Positions 9,711 through 21,236 of a DNA stretch of 64,000 bases are shown in pieces. The notes below the pieces were generated by a model that saw only the letters and a program-made list of their open reading frames with translations, searched no databases and was not told the DNA's origin. Position 1 is the stretch's first letter, and every line of letters starts with the position of its first letter. Both the position numbers and the translations under genes were made by a program. Source of the DNA: JAWKTM01 sp041399085 (GTDB lineage Bacteria; Planctomycetota; Planctomycetia; Pirellulales; Pirellulaceae); assembly GCA_041399085.1 (NCBI GenBank), contig JAWKTM010000007.1, forward strand, positions 62,001 through 126,000, read 5' to 3'.

Positions 9711-11496
9711 ATGTCCGCTCAATATGTACTCGGCATCGACTTAGGCACGACCAATTGCGTGCTGGCCTACGCGCCGCTGGACGCCGAGTCGCCGCAAGTC
9801 CAGTTGCTCGACATCCCGCAGCTTGTTTCGCCCGCCACGATCGAGACCCGCAAGTCGCTGCCGTCGTTCATTTATTTGGCCAACAAGCACGAAGCGACCG
9901 GCGGGGCGTTCGATCTGCCTTGGGCCGACGAGCGGCAGTTCGCCGTGGGTGAATTGGCTCGGCGGCAAGCGGCCGAGATGCCCGACCGCACGATCAGCGC
10001 GGCCAAATCGTGGTTGTGCCACGGTCGCGTGAATCGCCGCGATCCGATTCTGCCTTGGCAAGCGCCGGACGAAGTCGAAAAAATCTCGCCGGTCACGGCT
10101 TCGCAGCGGCTGCTCGAACATCTGATCGCCGCCTGGAATCATGCCCATCCCGAAGCTCCGCTCGGGCAGCAGCGAGTCGTGCTGACCGTGCCGGCGTCGT
10201 TCGACGCGGTGGCGCGCGAGCTGACGCGCGAGGCCGCGTTGGCCGCTGGGTTGCCCGGCGATCTGGTGTTGTTGGAGGAACCGCAGGCGGCGGTTTACGC
10301 CTGGCTGGCGGCCACCGGCGATCGCTGGCGGAAGATTCTGAAAGTGGGCGATCATCTGCTGGTCTGCGACATCGGCGGAGGCACGACGGATCTGACGATG
10401 ATTCGCCCGGCCGAGCACGATGGCGAACTGGTGTTAGAGCGAGTGGCGGTTGGCAATCACTTGCTGGTGGGCGGCGACAACATGGATTTGGCGTTGGCGC
10501 ACATGGCGGCGGGCGAGTTTGCCGGACAGGGCGCGAAGCTGAATCCGTGGCAGTCGGTGTCGCTGTGGCATGCTTGCCGCGCGGCCACAGGAATCGTTGC
10601 TGGATCCAGAAGGAGCCGCGACGCACACGATCTCGGTGCTGGGACGCGGCAGCAAGCTGATCGGCGGGACGCTGTCGATCGAAGTGGATCGCGAGCGGGT
10701 TTCGGGGCTGCTGGTCGACGGGTTCTTTCCCGACTGTGGTTTGAGCGACCGGCCGCGGCGTCAGCGCGCTTCGGGCTTTCAAGAGATCGGATTGCCGTTC
10801 GAGCACGACACGGCAGTCACTCGGCATTTGGCCGAGTTTCTTTCGTCTCAAGCGGCCGAGGATGGCGGGCCGACGGTTCCGACCCATGTGTTGTTCAACG
10901 GTGGCGTGTTCAAAGCCGACGCGTTGCGGTCGCGGTTGCTGGAGGTGTTATCGGGCTGGAACGAAGCGGGCGGCACGCAATCGCTCGAAGGCGAACATGA
11001 TTTGATCACGCGGTGGCGCTCAGGCGGCCTATTACGCCTGGACCAAACAACGCGGGGAATGCGAATTCGCGGCGGCGTGGCGCGATCGTACTACGTCGGT
11101 ATCGAGACGGCGGGGCTGGCGATCCCTGGCGCCCCGCGGCCGCTGCGAGCATTGTGCGTGGTGCCGTTCGGCATGGAAGAAGGGACCGAGACCGACGTGC
11201 CTTCGGGCGAGATCGGCTTGGTGCTGGGCGAACCGGCCGAGTTCCGTTTCTTCAGCTCGACGCTGCGCAAAGACGATCGGCCGGGTGATCTGATTTCCGA
11301 GTGGGAAGAGACGGAGTTGGAAGAGACCGCGCCGCTGGAGACGACGTTGCCGGCCGATGAAGCGATCGACGAGCCTTACGTGCCGGTTCGCTTTCAGTCA
11401 CGCATTACCGAATTAGGAATGTTCGAACTCTGGTGCGTCGGAACCAAGACGCCGGGACAATGGAAGCTGGAATTCAGCGTTCGCGAGGAAGACTGA
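9711..11496 (+). CDS. Hsp70 family protein, DUF2760-associated type (frameshifted)
   Basis: DnaK-like ATPase domain: GIDLGTTNCVLAY (phosphate 1), a proline-lined connector, LLEEPQAAVYAW, VCDIGGGTTDLTM (phosphate 2) and VLFNGGVFKA (adenosine motif), then a C-terminal domain that is not a canonical substrate-binding domain. One frameshift lies near 10585. A compensating pair lies near 11015 and 11055, where the expected AAYYAWTKQRG reads correctly only in a third frame; this is strong evidence for assembly indels. Forms a unit with the DUF2760 gene upstream. Client unknown. Confidence 0.85.
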
Positions 11497-11647
11497 TCCG
11501 CGATGAATGGCCGGCGATGTTTGATATCGTCGAGTTCACCGTTCCGGTTTGAGCGATCAGGTATGGCATGTTACGGTGGTACTTTATCGCCCTCGGAGCG
11601 GACGCTGTTCCACTCGCTCTCTCCCCTATGACTTTTGGAGGCAGATC

Positions 11648-12994
11648 ATGCCCGTAAATAATTCGTCCGATTCCCAATCCATGAATGCACGTTCGTCCGC
11701 CAGCGAGTTGCGGCCGAGTCGGCGGCAGGCGATCCAGTCAACGGCCGCGGCCGCGGCGGTTGGCTATTGGATGGGGACCCGGCCGAGCGAAAGCCGCGCG
11801 GCCGCGAACGACATCATGAACGTCGCTTGCATCGGCATCGGCGGTCGCGGTCGGGACAACCTGAATGGCATCTCGCGCGAGAAGGTCAACATCGTCGCCC
11901 TTTGCGATGTCGACGACCAACGAGCCGGCGACGCCTACACGAAAATTCCCTAAGGCGAAGAAGTATTACGATTCGGCGAAAATGTACGACGACATCTCGG
12001 GCGAATTCGACGCCGTGGTCGTCAGCACGCCGGACCATACGCACTTCCATCCGTCGATGGGCGCGATGCAATTGGGCAAACATCTGTATTGCGAGAAGCC
12101 GATGGCGCATTGCGTTTCCGAAGTTCGGCAGATGACCGAGCTGGCCGCCAAGCAGAAGGTGGCCACGCAATTGGGCGTTCAGCGGCACACAATCGAGAAC
12201 ATGCATCGCGTGGTCGAGCTGATTCAGGCCGGCGCGATCGGTCCGGTGACCGAAGTGCATTCGTGGGTCGGCGGAGACCGCGGCATGCCTTCGCCGCCGA
12301 AGGGTGAAGCAGGCTCCGCCGTCGCTGAAGTGGGATTTGTGGTTGGGCCCGGCGGCTGAGCAGCGCCGTATAGCCGAGCTTACTGTCCCTACGGTTGGCG
12401 ATTCTGGTGGGATTTTGGCACGGGCGAGACCGGCAACTGGGGCTGCCACATTCTCGACATTCCGTTCTGGGCATTAGGTTTGAAGTATCCCACGCCGTCG
12501 AGGGATCGGGGCCGGAGGTTGATCCGGAACGGACGCCCAAGGCCGGCTCACACGATTCCGAGTTTCGCCGAAGGCAGTCGACCGCCGTGTCGCTGCACTG
12601 GTATCACGCCAAGAATGGGCCCGAGATTTTGAAGCGCCATGGGCTCAGCGATAAAGGCGCGAACACGCTGTTCATCGGCGAAAAGGGGATGTTGCTGTGC
12701 GGCTTCACGATGCGAAAGCTGCTGCCGGAAGATCAGTACAAGGGCTACGTCGCGCCGGCGGAAACGATTCCTGATTCGCCCGGTTTCTATCGCGAGTGGG
12801 TCACGGCTTGCCACGGCGGTCCAGCGGCGACTTGCGATTTCGCCTATTCCGGTCCGCTGTCCGAGACGGTGCTGTTGGGCAACGTCGGCTACCGCAGCGG
12901 CGGCTTCGACTGGAACGCTGCGTCGCTAACGGCCGACGGAAATGCGAAAGCTCAAGCGTTGATCGTGGACGAATATCGCCAGGGTTGGGCATAA
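11648..12994 (+). CDS. Gfo/Idh/MocA family oxidoreductase with Tat-type signal (frameshifted)
   Basis: NAD(P)-dependent sugar oxidoreductase of the large secreted planctomycete group. The N-terminus has a twin-arginine signal (RRQAIQ followed by an Ala-rich stretch). A Rossmann segment VACIGIGGRGRDNL follows, then STPDHTHFHPSM, CEKPMAH (catalytic Lys) and HWYHAKNGPEIL. Frame changes near 11945, about 12300-12400 and about 12540 split the product, but all parts together give a normal-length protein ending EYRQGWA. Substrate unknown; likely acts on polysaccharide-derived sugars in the periplasm. Confidence 0.8.
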
Positions 12995-13012
12995 CCGGAG
13001 CTGCGTCGAGCG

Positions 13013-13492
13013 ATGTTGGAACGGTTCATCGATCCGAAAGCCGACTTGCCCGGAAGCTGGCAGGAGTTGGGCGAGGGCGCACCAACGTTGATCGCGCTCG
13101 CTCATCTTTGCGCCGTGGCCATGACGCGCGAAAAGCCATTGGACATCGAACTGTCGCCGGAAGCCCGCGCCATCCTCGTGGCGGCGCGGGATCGGGGCGT
13201 GATCGAAGTGAAGGGAATGAACCAAGCGTTCGAGGCGCCCGAGCGTTTTCTAGCCGTGCAGATTGAATTGGACGAGCAGCGGACGTTGACGTTTCGCAAC
13301 CGCGAATTCCCCGAGATCACAATCCGGTTTTTCAACGGCTTTCGCCAATTGTGCCAGACCGGCTTGGTGATGCATCATCTCTACCGCGATTTCTCGCTGA
13401 CCCAAGCCGGATACGAACTGGCTCGCACGATCGACCGCGAGGAAGTCGAATCGCTGTTAGCCCAAGGCATGGAGTTCGGTGCGGATATCTGA
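13013..13492 (+). CDS. Conserved-looking hypothetical protein
   Basis: 159 residues, intact, ATG start 18 bp after the oxidoreductase stop, so possibly cotranscribed. No signal peptide or membrane span. Sequence is mixed alpha/beta, with PEARAILVAARDRGVIEVKG and a C-terminal segment DREEVESLLAQGMEFG that looks like a winged-helix tail. I do not recognise a named family. Confidence 0.65.
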   Translation: MLERFIDPKADLPGSWQELGEGAPTLIALAHLCAVAMTREKPLDIELSPEARAILVAARDRGVIEVKGMNQAFEAPERFLAVQIELDEQRTLTFRNREFPEITIRFFNGFRQLCQTGLVMHHLYRDFSLTQAGYELARTIDREEVESLLAQGMEFGADI

Positions 13493-13582
13493 GCCGGCTC
13501 GTGACTCCGCTTGCTCGCGCACTTGGCGGCGAAGGAAATAAGCCGTGCGGAACAACGCGAAGGAAATTCCACTGACTCACGA

Positions 13583-13985
13583 TGCTGAATTCGCATGGTA
13601 CGAAACTCACCAAATATGACGCGCTCTTGTTGAAGACAAGCCCGTCCGATGTAATGACCGCGAGCCGTCGCGTGAATGGTTCGGGAGTTAATCAGCCGCA
13701 GGCCTGACTCCACCGCAGGCGGAAGAATTGATCGCCGTCTTGTCGACCATAGAGCTACGAGATTGAGTTGCGCCAAGACAGGCGATCCGCTAAAAGTCGG
13801 CACGCAATCGAAGGAAGTAACCCGAGCCGAAATCGCGAGGGCCACGGGCATTCCTCGCTCGACGATTACGAACGTCCTCTCCGGCCGCCGGCGAATTAGC
13901 AAAGGAGAACGCGTTACCGCGGCTCGCCAAATACTTCCACGTCGACCGAAGTGTTTTTGCCGAACGGCTAGGCAGGCGACACGGT
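13583..13985 (+). pseudogene. HigA-like antitoxin/HTH regulator remnant
   Basis: Pieces of an XRE-type antitoxin can be followed through at least three frames: KYDALLLKT, PPQAEELIAVLSTIELR, then the HTH core EVTRAEIARATGIPRSTITNVLSGRRRIS, and LAKYFHVDRSVFAERLGRR. This order is that of HigA antitoxins paired with HigB RNases. No higB is recognisable beside it and multiple shifts separate the pieces, so it is either a solitary remnant or badly assembled. It overlaps the 3' end of the convergent aldehyde dehydrogenase gene. Confidence 0.6.
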
Positions 13986-15439
13986 CACCGTTTTCGTTTC
14001 GGTATAAGCCTTCAGACCTTCTTCGCCCACCTCGCGGCCGATGCCGGACATCTTGAAGCCGCCGAACGCGCGGCGGCGTCGAATACGTCGTAGCAGTTCA
14101 CCCAGACCGTGCCGGCTTTGATGCGAGCCGCCAAGTGATGAGCCTTGCCGATGTCGCGCGTCCACACGGCGGCGGCTAGACCGTAAAAAGTGCGGTTCGC
14201 TCGGTCGGTGATTTCGTCCACGTCATTGAACGTCAGCACCGACATAACCGGACCAAAGATTTCGTTTTGAGCGATCTCCATGTCGTCGGTCACTTGATCG
14301 AACAATGTGGGCTTAACGAAGTAGCCGCGGTCGCCGAATCGTTCGCCACCAGTCACACAACGAGCGCCGGCCGATTTGCCCTTCTCGACGAAACTCATGA
14401 TCTTGTCGAACTGAGCCTGATCGACTTGCGGCCCTTGTTCCGTTTCGGGATCGAACGGGTCACCGATCTTACGCGACGTGTTCATCGCCATGATCTTGTC
14501 GATCAATTGTTCATGCACCGACTCTTGCACAAACACACGGCTGCCGGCGCAACAGCACTGGCCTTGATTGAAGTACAAACCAAAGTGAGCTCCCGCGGCA
14601 GCCGCGTCCAGATCGGCGTCGGCGAAGATAATGTTCGGGCTCTTGCCGCCCAGCTCGAACGTCAGACGTTTGAGCGTCTGCGAAGCGTCTCGCATGATTG
14701 TTTGAGCCGTCGTGTGTTCGCCGGTGAAGGCGACCTTATCCACGTCCGGATGTTTGACAATCGCCGCGCCGGCCGTGGGACCGTAGCCCGGCACGACGTT
14801 AATCACTCCGTCGGGAAAGCCGGCCTTTTGTGCCAGGCGGGCCATTCGCAAACAGGTGAGCGGCGTTTGCTCGGCGGGCTTCATCACGATCGTGCATCCC
14901 GCGGCCAACGCCGGGCCCCATTTCCAGGCCGTCATCAACATCGGAAAGTTCCACGGAATAATTTGCCCGGCGACACCCACCGGCTCGCGACGCGTGTAGG
15001 CAAAGTAGTTGCCGCGAATCGGAATCGTTTGGCCGTGAATCTTGTCGGCGTATCCGGCGTAGTAGCGAAGGCAATCGACCGTCAGCGGCAAGTCGACGTT
15101 GCGCGAATCCTTGATCGGCTTGCCGTTGTCCAGCGTTTCCAACGCGGCCAGCTCGTCGGCTTCGCTTTCGATCAAGTCGGCCAGTCGGTTCATTAACCGG
15201 CCTCGATCACGAGCATCCATGCGGCTCCAGTCGCTGTTCTCGAACGCTTGCCGAGCGGCTTTGACTGCCAGATCGACGTCCTTCGCGTCGCCTTCGGCAA
15301 CGTGGGCGATTACTTCTTCGGTGGCCGGATGAATCGTCTCGAACGTCTTGCCGCTGTGAGCCGGTTGCCAATCGCCGCCGATGAAACACTCGGTTTGTCG
15401 AATGGTCGGCAGCGTGTGCGATGCGAGCATGGTGGCCAT
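13968..15439 (-). CDS. NAD-dependent aldehyde dehydrogenase (one frameshift)
   Basis: Oxidises an aldehyde to an acid. About 490 residues. Motifs: IPWNFPMLM, KPAEQTPL (cofactor Lys), VAFTGEHTTAQ, catalytic general base in FELGGKSPN and catalytic Cys in NQGQCCCAG, then NEIFGPVMSVL. The C-terminal PFGGFKMSGIGREVG and YTETKTVTV lie in another frame beyond about 14075. A single indel there restores a standard class 1/2-like enzyme. Substrate cannot be told from sequence. Confidence 0.9.
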
Positions 15440-15466
15440 GGGGAGAACCTCCTGGGGATGAGCAAG

Positions 15467-15805
15467 CTAAAACAGCGGATAGATAAACGGAGCGGCGCCG
15501 GTGGAACCGAGCACGGCCAACACGCCGATCAAGCCGACGGCCAACAGAATGGGCACCATCCACCACGCTTTGTTCTCGACGACGAACAGCCAAAATTCTT
15601 TCCACAACGGCAACTGCGGTTCTTCACCGAGCCGCTCGAATTCGGACTTCGTCGCTGGATCGTCTTTCTCGGGCTGCGTCGACAAGGGTGCGGTCTCGTC
15701 AGGAAGTGGAACAATGTGGAAGCGGTCGCGAAGGCACGAAGCGGCGGCAGACGTGGAACCGCCTACCGCCGCGGTGCAAACGGCGTACTCAAAATCGATC
15801 GTCAC
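15467..15805 (-). CDS. DUF5989 family small membrane protein
   Basis: 112 residues with a variable N-terminus, then the family core: a charged helix (LWKEFWLFVVENKAWWM), one membrane span (VPILLAVGLIGVLAVL) and the ending APFIYPLF. A GTG start overlaps the stop of the upstream dehydrogenase by four bases (GTGA), suggesting translational coupling. The family often accompanies SxtJ and carbamoyltransferase genes, which are absent here. Function unknown. Confidence 0.8.
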   Translation of the reverse strand: MTIDFEYAVCTAAVGGSTSAAASCLRDRFHIVPLPDETAPLSTQPEKDDPATKSEFERLGEEPQLPLWKEFWLFVVENKAWWMVPILLAVGLIGVLAVLGSTGAAPFIYPLF

Positions 15806-18343
15806 TTGCCGGCCGCGGCGAACTCCGGCGCGTTCGGGTCACCGCCGCTTCGCAAGTAGGCGATCAGATCCAGAATCTCCTCCTTCGTAAAGCGATCCAG
15901 CAGACCTTCGGGCATCATCGACAGCGGCGACGGTCGCATCAATTCAATCTGTCCCCGTTTCAGTTGCGTCTGCGAACTGGGGTCCAGCATGTTGGTGATA
16001 ATCATGATGTTATCGCCATTGAGATTGACGATCCGTCCGACCACCGTCTGACCGGCGTCCGTCAGGAACTGCGTCGCCTGATACTGGTCCGAAATCACGC
16101 GGCTCGGTTCGATCAGCGATTCCACGATGCTGCGCGAATTAAACCGTCGGCCGACGCCCGTCAGATCGGGGCCGATAATGCCGCCGTCGTTGGCAAAGCG
16201 ATGACATTTGAAACACAAAGCGGCTCCGAAAATCTCGCGGCCGCGTTCAAAGTTGCGACCGGTCAATTGGTCGTCGACGTGCGGCAACAGCTCGTCGACC
16301 GTCCATTTCTGCACAAACTCGCGCTGGATCGCTTCGGCCGGATCAATCTTTTCGGGCGGCGCCGCCAGCGTTTCGGCCAACGCTGCTTTTTCGTCGGCGC
16401 TGAGCGTCTGAATCGCGGCGTTGCGAATGTTTGCCAGAAAGCCGCCGAATGACATGCCGCCACGATGCGCGGCCGCTTGATTGAACCAGTTGAAGTAACG
16501 GCGACGCTGATCCAACGTCCAACCGGACTCCAAGCCACGCAAGCAGAACGCGTAGTGAATCTGCTGCTCTTGCGTCGGGGCTTTGTCCAACAAGTCCAGC
16601 GTCTTGGCTACGACTCCCGGAGCTTCGACGTAGACCAGCAGTTGGCACAGCTCGCGGTCGACGAACTGCGACTGGCTGGGGAACAGCGGCGCGAACCGCT
16701 CGGCGACCGTCTTCTTGATCTCGGCCGACGGCGAGCCAAGTCGCGTGAAGGCCAAACCATAGGCTCGCAGCAACTCGAGCCGCCCTTGTTCATCGAGCGA
16801 CTGCCAATCAACTCGGCCCAGCGCCGCTTCGACGATCTTGGATTGCAGCTCGCGAGCCGCCGGCTTCGTCCGGGTGTTGAGCGCCGGCCACGCGAGCCAA
16901 AGCGACCATCGCCGTAATCAGAGCCCGCGGATCTTGCTCGCTTAACGCCTTTGATTGCCATTGCTTCAGCGGCTGATGCTCGACGGCGATGCGGGCGGCG
17001 AAACGCAGGAAACGGTCTTCATGGCCCAGATACGGCCAAGCCGCTTCGATCGCGCCGGTCTGCGGTTCGCCATGAAACGACTCCAGCTCGTGGCGAGCGT
17101 CACGCAGCTTCGCGACCTCGGAGCTGGCCTCGATTTTCTCGGCCGGCGACGTGGATTCTTTGCCGGTATACGTCACGCGATACAGACCCGATTGAGTGCG
17201 TCGTCCGCCGATCGTGAAGTACATCGCGCCGTCTTGCGGTCGCACGATGATGTCGGTCACGGGCAACGGAACGCCAGTGATGAACTTCTCGAATGTGCCC
17301 GTGTAGCTCGCGCCGTTCGGCTCAAGATGCACGGCATAGATAATTCCGTAGCTCCAATCGGCGATGAACAACGCCCGTTGGTACTTGGCCGGGAATTTCG
17401 CACCGGTGCCGAAGGCGATTCCGGTCGGCGATCCCGGTCCGATGTCGACCGCGGCCGGCACGCTATCGGGATAATAAGCCGGCCATTTCCCGGTGCCGTT
17501 TCGCCATCCGAATTCCGCGCCGCTGACGACGTGGCAAACGCGCGTCGGTCGATACCAAGGCGTACCGATGTCCCATTCCATGTCGGCGTCGTAGCTGAAC
17601 AACTCGCCGTCGGGATTGAAGGCGATGTCGTATTCGTTGCGAAAGCCGGTGCAGATGATTTCCTGCTCGCTGCCATCGGGCGACAGCCGCAGAATGAATC
17701 CGCCGGGAGCCAGCCGATCGGCATTGTGGCCGCGCGCGTCCGGCATGCGGCCCAGCAGATGGTCCTCGCTCCAAATCCGCGGCACCCGCGACTCGGACGG
17801 CGCGGGCTTGGGCAGAAACGTATTGTTGCCAGCACACAGATAAATCGACTTGCCGTCCGGCCCGAGCACGACGGCGTGAGGGCCGTGCTCCGCGCCGAAG
17901 TTCAGCTTGACCAACGACGTGATCTTGTCGAATTGATCGTCGCCATCGGTGTCTTGCAGTCGATACAGTCCGGCCGGCTTCGGCTTATCGCCGTTCACGT
18001 TCACGTACAAACTGTCGAACGCATACAGCAACCCTTGAGCCATCCCGATCTCGACGTTCAACGTTTCGATCGCAATCGGACCGCCGCCGTTCGGCACGGT
18101 GATACGGTACAGCTTGCCGTACTGGTCGGAAGCGATCAGCCGGCCGCGATTGTCGACCGTCATGGCTACCCACGACCCTTGATCCTTCGGAACCGAATGC
18201 AGCAGTTCGGCTTGAAATCCATCGGCCAATCGCAGTTGCTCGACCGGCGTCGCCTGCTCGTCCGCCGCGATCACGGGCGACGATGAATTCAACGAAAACC
18301 AACAGGCAAACGCGGCCAACCATGCGAGAAAACAGAGTCGCAT
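15802..18343 (-). CDS. PVC-type membrane-bound dehydrogenase / heme-binding protein (one frameshift)
   Basis: Large secreted propeller-plus-cytochrome protein typical of Planctomycetota. The ATG at 18343 gives a signal peptide MRLCFLAWLAAFACWF. A beta-propeller of sugar-dehydrogenase type follows (GPHAVVLGPDGKSIYL, GFRNEYDIAFNPDGELF, FIADWSYGIIYAV), then an alpha-helical region, and a C-terminal monoheme cytochrome c with CFKCH and a distal PLSMMPEG methionine. The frame changes near 16880, between propeller and helical parts. The DUF5989 gene is coupled downstream. Electron donor and substrate unknown; acts in periplasm. Confidence 0.85.
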
Positions 18344-18607
18344 CGGGAAACCTCTAACTTTCGGGAGTAGCGAAAAACGGCGAAAGCGGAATTGTAACCG
18401 AATCCCCGCCGGCCAACCACGCGCACGCGACAGGCCTTCAAACCCCACTCGGTACGATCGAACTTCTGGCCTATTTCTGTTGAACATTCGCGGCGGGTCC
18501 GTTAACCTATCCAAGTCCGCCGATTCGTCCTGCCGGATTTGATTGTCCTACCTTCCGCGCCCCATGAAGCCTGCCCGGCGCGAAACTGCTCGAAAAGGAG
18601 TTGCCTG

Positions 18608-19895
18608 ATGAAGTGCGAGTATGCTTGCGGCCAAGTCGAGCATCGGATTGCTCGACGATCGTTCTTGGGTGGTTTGGCTGCGGGAGTGGCGGCGACGGGC
18701 TGCGTGTCGTCGTCGTTGCCCAACGCTTTGGCCGGCGAGCTGCAGACGCGCGGCAAACAACTATTGGTCGTGTTCTTGGCGGGCGGAGTCAGCCAGCTTG
18801 AAACTTGGGATCCGAAACCCGGCACCGATACAGGCGGGCCGTTCCGTCCGATCGCGACTTCGGTGCCCGGCATTCAGATTTGCGAACTGCTCCCCTTCAC
18901 CGCTCAGCAGATGCATCATCTGTCGATCGTGCGAAGCATCAACACCAAGGAAAACGACCACGGCAAGGGACGCTATGCGATGGAGCATGGGCGGAAGCAA
19001 GAGGCGGCCTCGGCCTATCCGCATCTCGGTTCGGTGAGCGCCAAGATGCTGGACCCGATCGACAGCGCGTTGCCGGGCTATATCAAAATCGTGCCAGGCA
19101 ACGGCGGGTCGCGAGGCAACGACGCCGCTTATCTCGGCGCGGCTTATTCCAGCGTCACGCTGGGCGATGGCAAGCCGCCGCAGAACATCGCTCGGCCGGA
19201 TTCGCTATCGGTCGAGATCGACAACCAACGCAATCAGCTACGTCGCCGGGCCGACGAACGATTCCTGTCGCGTCGCCGCACAGCGATGACCGAGGCATAC
19301 ACCAGCTCGTATGAGAACGCGTTGCGATTGATGGAACGCCGCGAAGCGTTCGATGTCGCTTTGGAATCGGACGCGGACCGCCAGCGATACGGCGATCACG
19401 ATTTCGGACGCCATTGCTTGCTGGCTCGCCGATTGTTGCAACAAGGCGTGACGTTCGTGCAAGTGCAGCACACGAATTACGACACGCACCACGAGAACTT
19501 CAATTTCCATATCGAGCAGCTTGGCGAGTTCGATCGGCCGTTCGCGACGTTGATTCAAGATTTGCACGAGTGCGGTCTGTTGGAGACGACGCTCGTGGTG
19601 GTGATGAGCGAATTCGGTCGCACGCCACGCATCAATGACCGTTACGGCCGCGATCACTGGGGCACGGCTTGGTCCGTGGCTCTGGGCGGCGCGGGGATTC
19701 AACGCGGCGCGGTGATCGGCGCGACGAACGCCAACGGCACGGCCGTCTCGGATCGCGAAGTGGATCACGGCCACTTGTTCCACACCTATTTGCAAGCCGT
19801 CGGGATCGACTCGGCCGAGTCGATCGACGCGGCTGGCAAGCCCACGCCGCTGGCCGATCCGTCGCCGCGAACCGATTCGCGAACTGCTGGCCTAG
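18608..19895 (+). CDS. DUF1501 domain protein, Tat-exported (3' frameshift)
   Basis: Secreted sulfatase-superfamily-like protein abundant in planctomycetes, often encoded next to DUF1549/DUF1553 cytochrome genes. The twin-arginine signal IARRSFLGGLAAG is followed by LLVVFLAGGVSQLETWDPKP, HHLSIVRSI, GYIKIVPGN, FVQVQHTNYDTH, VVVMSEFGRTPRIN and DREVDHGHLFHTYLQAVG. A shift near 19865 moves the expected ending PIRELLA to a TAG at 19893. The start has a ribosome-binding AAAGGAG about 10 bp upstream. Function not experimentally defined. Confidence 0.85.
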
Positions 19896-20006
19896 CAGAA
19901 CAATTGGGGCTGCGGGGCCTTGTCCCCGCTTTCCTCTTTCGTTCGCAATACATCACCTCATCTCCGCCAACCAATCGCCCACGCCCTTTATCTGAAGGTG
20001 TCGATC

Positions 20007-21015
20007 ATGGCCGCCGATCCTGCTCAAAGCCACGTCGCTCGCACGATCAAACACGCCAGCCCGCTTATCAACTGCCGTTTCGATCCGACGGGCAAGTTCG
20101 TCTTTGCGTCAGCTCAAGACAGTCGCGTATGGCGGTGGAACGTCGAGGCGAACCGGTCGCCAAGGGTTCGCGGGCCACGGGAGTTGGACGAACGGCATGG
20201 CCTTCACGTCCGACGGCGCGACGCGTCACCAGCGGCTACGACGGCCGCCTCGTGTGGTGGCCCGCGCCAGGGCGACGAGCCGAAGCCGGCACGCACGGTC
20301 GAGGCCCATTCGGGCTTCAGGTCCGCAGCGTTGCGGATCGTTACGACAACCAACTGCTGGTTTCCGGCAGCAACGATCAGTTGGTCAAACTGTGGAACAT
20401 AGCGGACGGCAGCTTGGTGCGAATTCGCCAGGCACGAATCGCACGTGTATAGCGTGGCGTTTTCATCCCGACGGCCAGCGAGCTGCTCTCGATGCGATCA
20501 TCAGATGAATCTGTTCGAGTGGAACGTGGCTGGCGGCGAGCCGACTCGCAAGTTCCAGCTGCCGGTTGCAGAAATACGACAAGACGTTTCACGCCATCAT
20601 CAGCGGCAGCTCCAGGACATGGCGATCGACGCCGAAGGTAAGCACGTGGCGGTCAGCGGCATCACGAACGTCAGCAACGCCTTTGCCGGCGTCGGCAATC
20701 CGGCGATCGAAGTCTTCTCGCTCCGAAACGGGCGAAAGCGTCGTGAAGCACTTGGCCCAGGAGGACGTGAAGGGGTGCGGTTGGGGCGTGGCGTTTCACC
20801 CCGAGCAGTTCACAATCGGCTTGTCGGGCGGAGGCGGCGGCGGGCTGTTCTTCTGGAAGCCCGGCGAGAAGGACGGGATTTCACAAGTTCAAGTTGCCCA
20901 ACACGGCTCGCGGCATGTCGCTGGCCCCCGATCAACTGACGATTGCCACACACGGCCCACGCCGACGGCAATCTGCGTCCTGATAAAGATGGCGCCAAGC
21001 CCGCCTGGCGCGCAC
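20007..21015 (+). CDS. WD40 repeat protein (several frameshifts)
   Basis: Propeller repeats can be read across frames: FDPTGKFVFASAQDSRVWRWNVE, SDGA followed by VTSGYDGRLVWWPA, VSGSNDQLVKLWNIADG, VYSVAF, NLFEWNVAGGEPTRKFQLPVA, GKHVAVSGITN, GWGVAFHPEQFTIGLSG and LFFWKPGEKDG. At least six frame changes occur in 1 kb. It follows the DUF1501 gene by 110 bp, a common pairing. Probably a cytoplasmic or secreted scaffold; no enzyme domain seen. The end is approximate. Confidence 0.7.
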
Positions 21016-21021
21016 TCCCCA

Positions 21022-21092
21022 TGAAAGCGGCACGGCGCAGCCGTCCGGTTGCCCTCACCATAAGAGCGGCACGGCGCAAGCGGGCTGTTGAT
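21022..21092. repeat. Intergenic GCGGCACGGC hairpin repeats (two copies)
   Basis: Two copies of a short repeat with an ACGGC-GCA-GCCGT type hairpin lie just past the WD40 gene. Related copies occur at about 22.94-23.2 kb and 29.3-29.44 kb, where the stem is AGGGC-GCAA-GCCCT. The differing stems remain paired. Confidence 0.6.
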
Positions 21093-21236
21093 TTTGTGTA
21101 TCCGCACATTGAGCGGTGGGGAGGTAGGCGATTGGTTTTGGCTTGCTAGACTTTGGGGGCCGGTGGGGATTTGTTGGTGGATGCTGGCGGGGAGGCAGGG
21201 CGTGGGTCGACGAACTCAGGCGAATTACTGGCAAAG

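Noticed and set aside
13583..13985. Complete HigBA toxin-antitoxin locus
   Set aside because: Only broken antitoxin pieces are seen; no HigB-like RNase on either side.
16955..18286. Plus-strand 443-codon open frame
   Set aside because: Lies fully antisense to the conserved PVC dehydrogenase; no family match, a GC-rich shadow.
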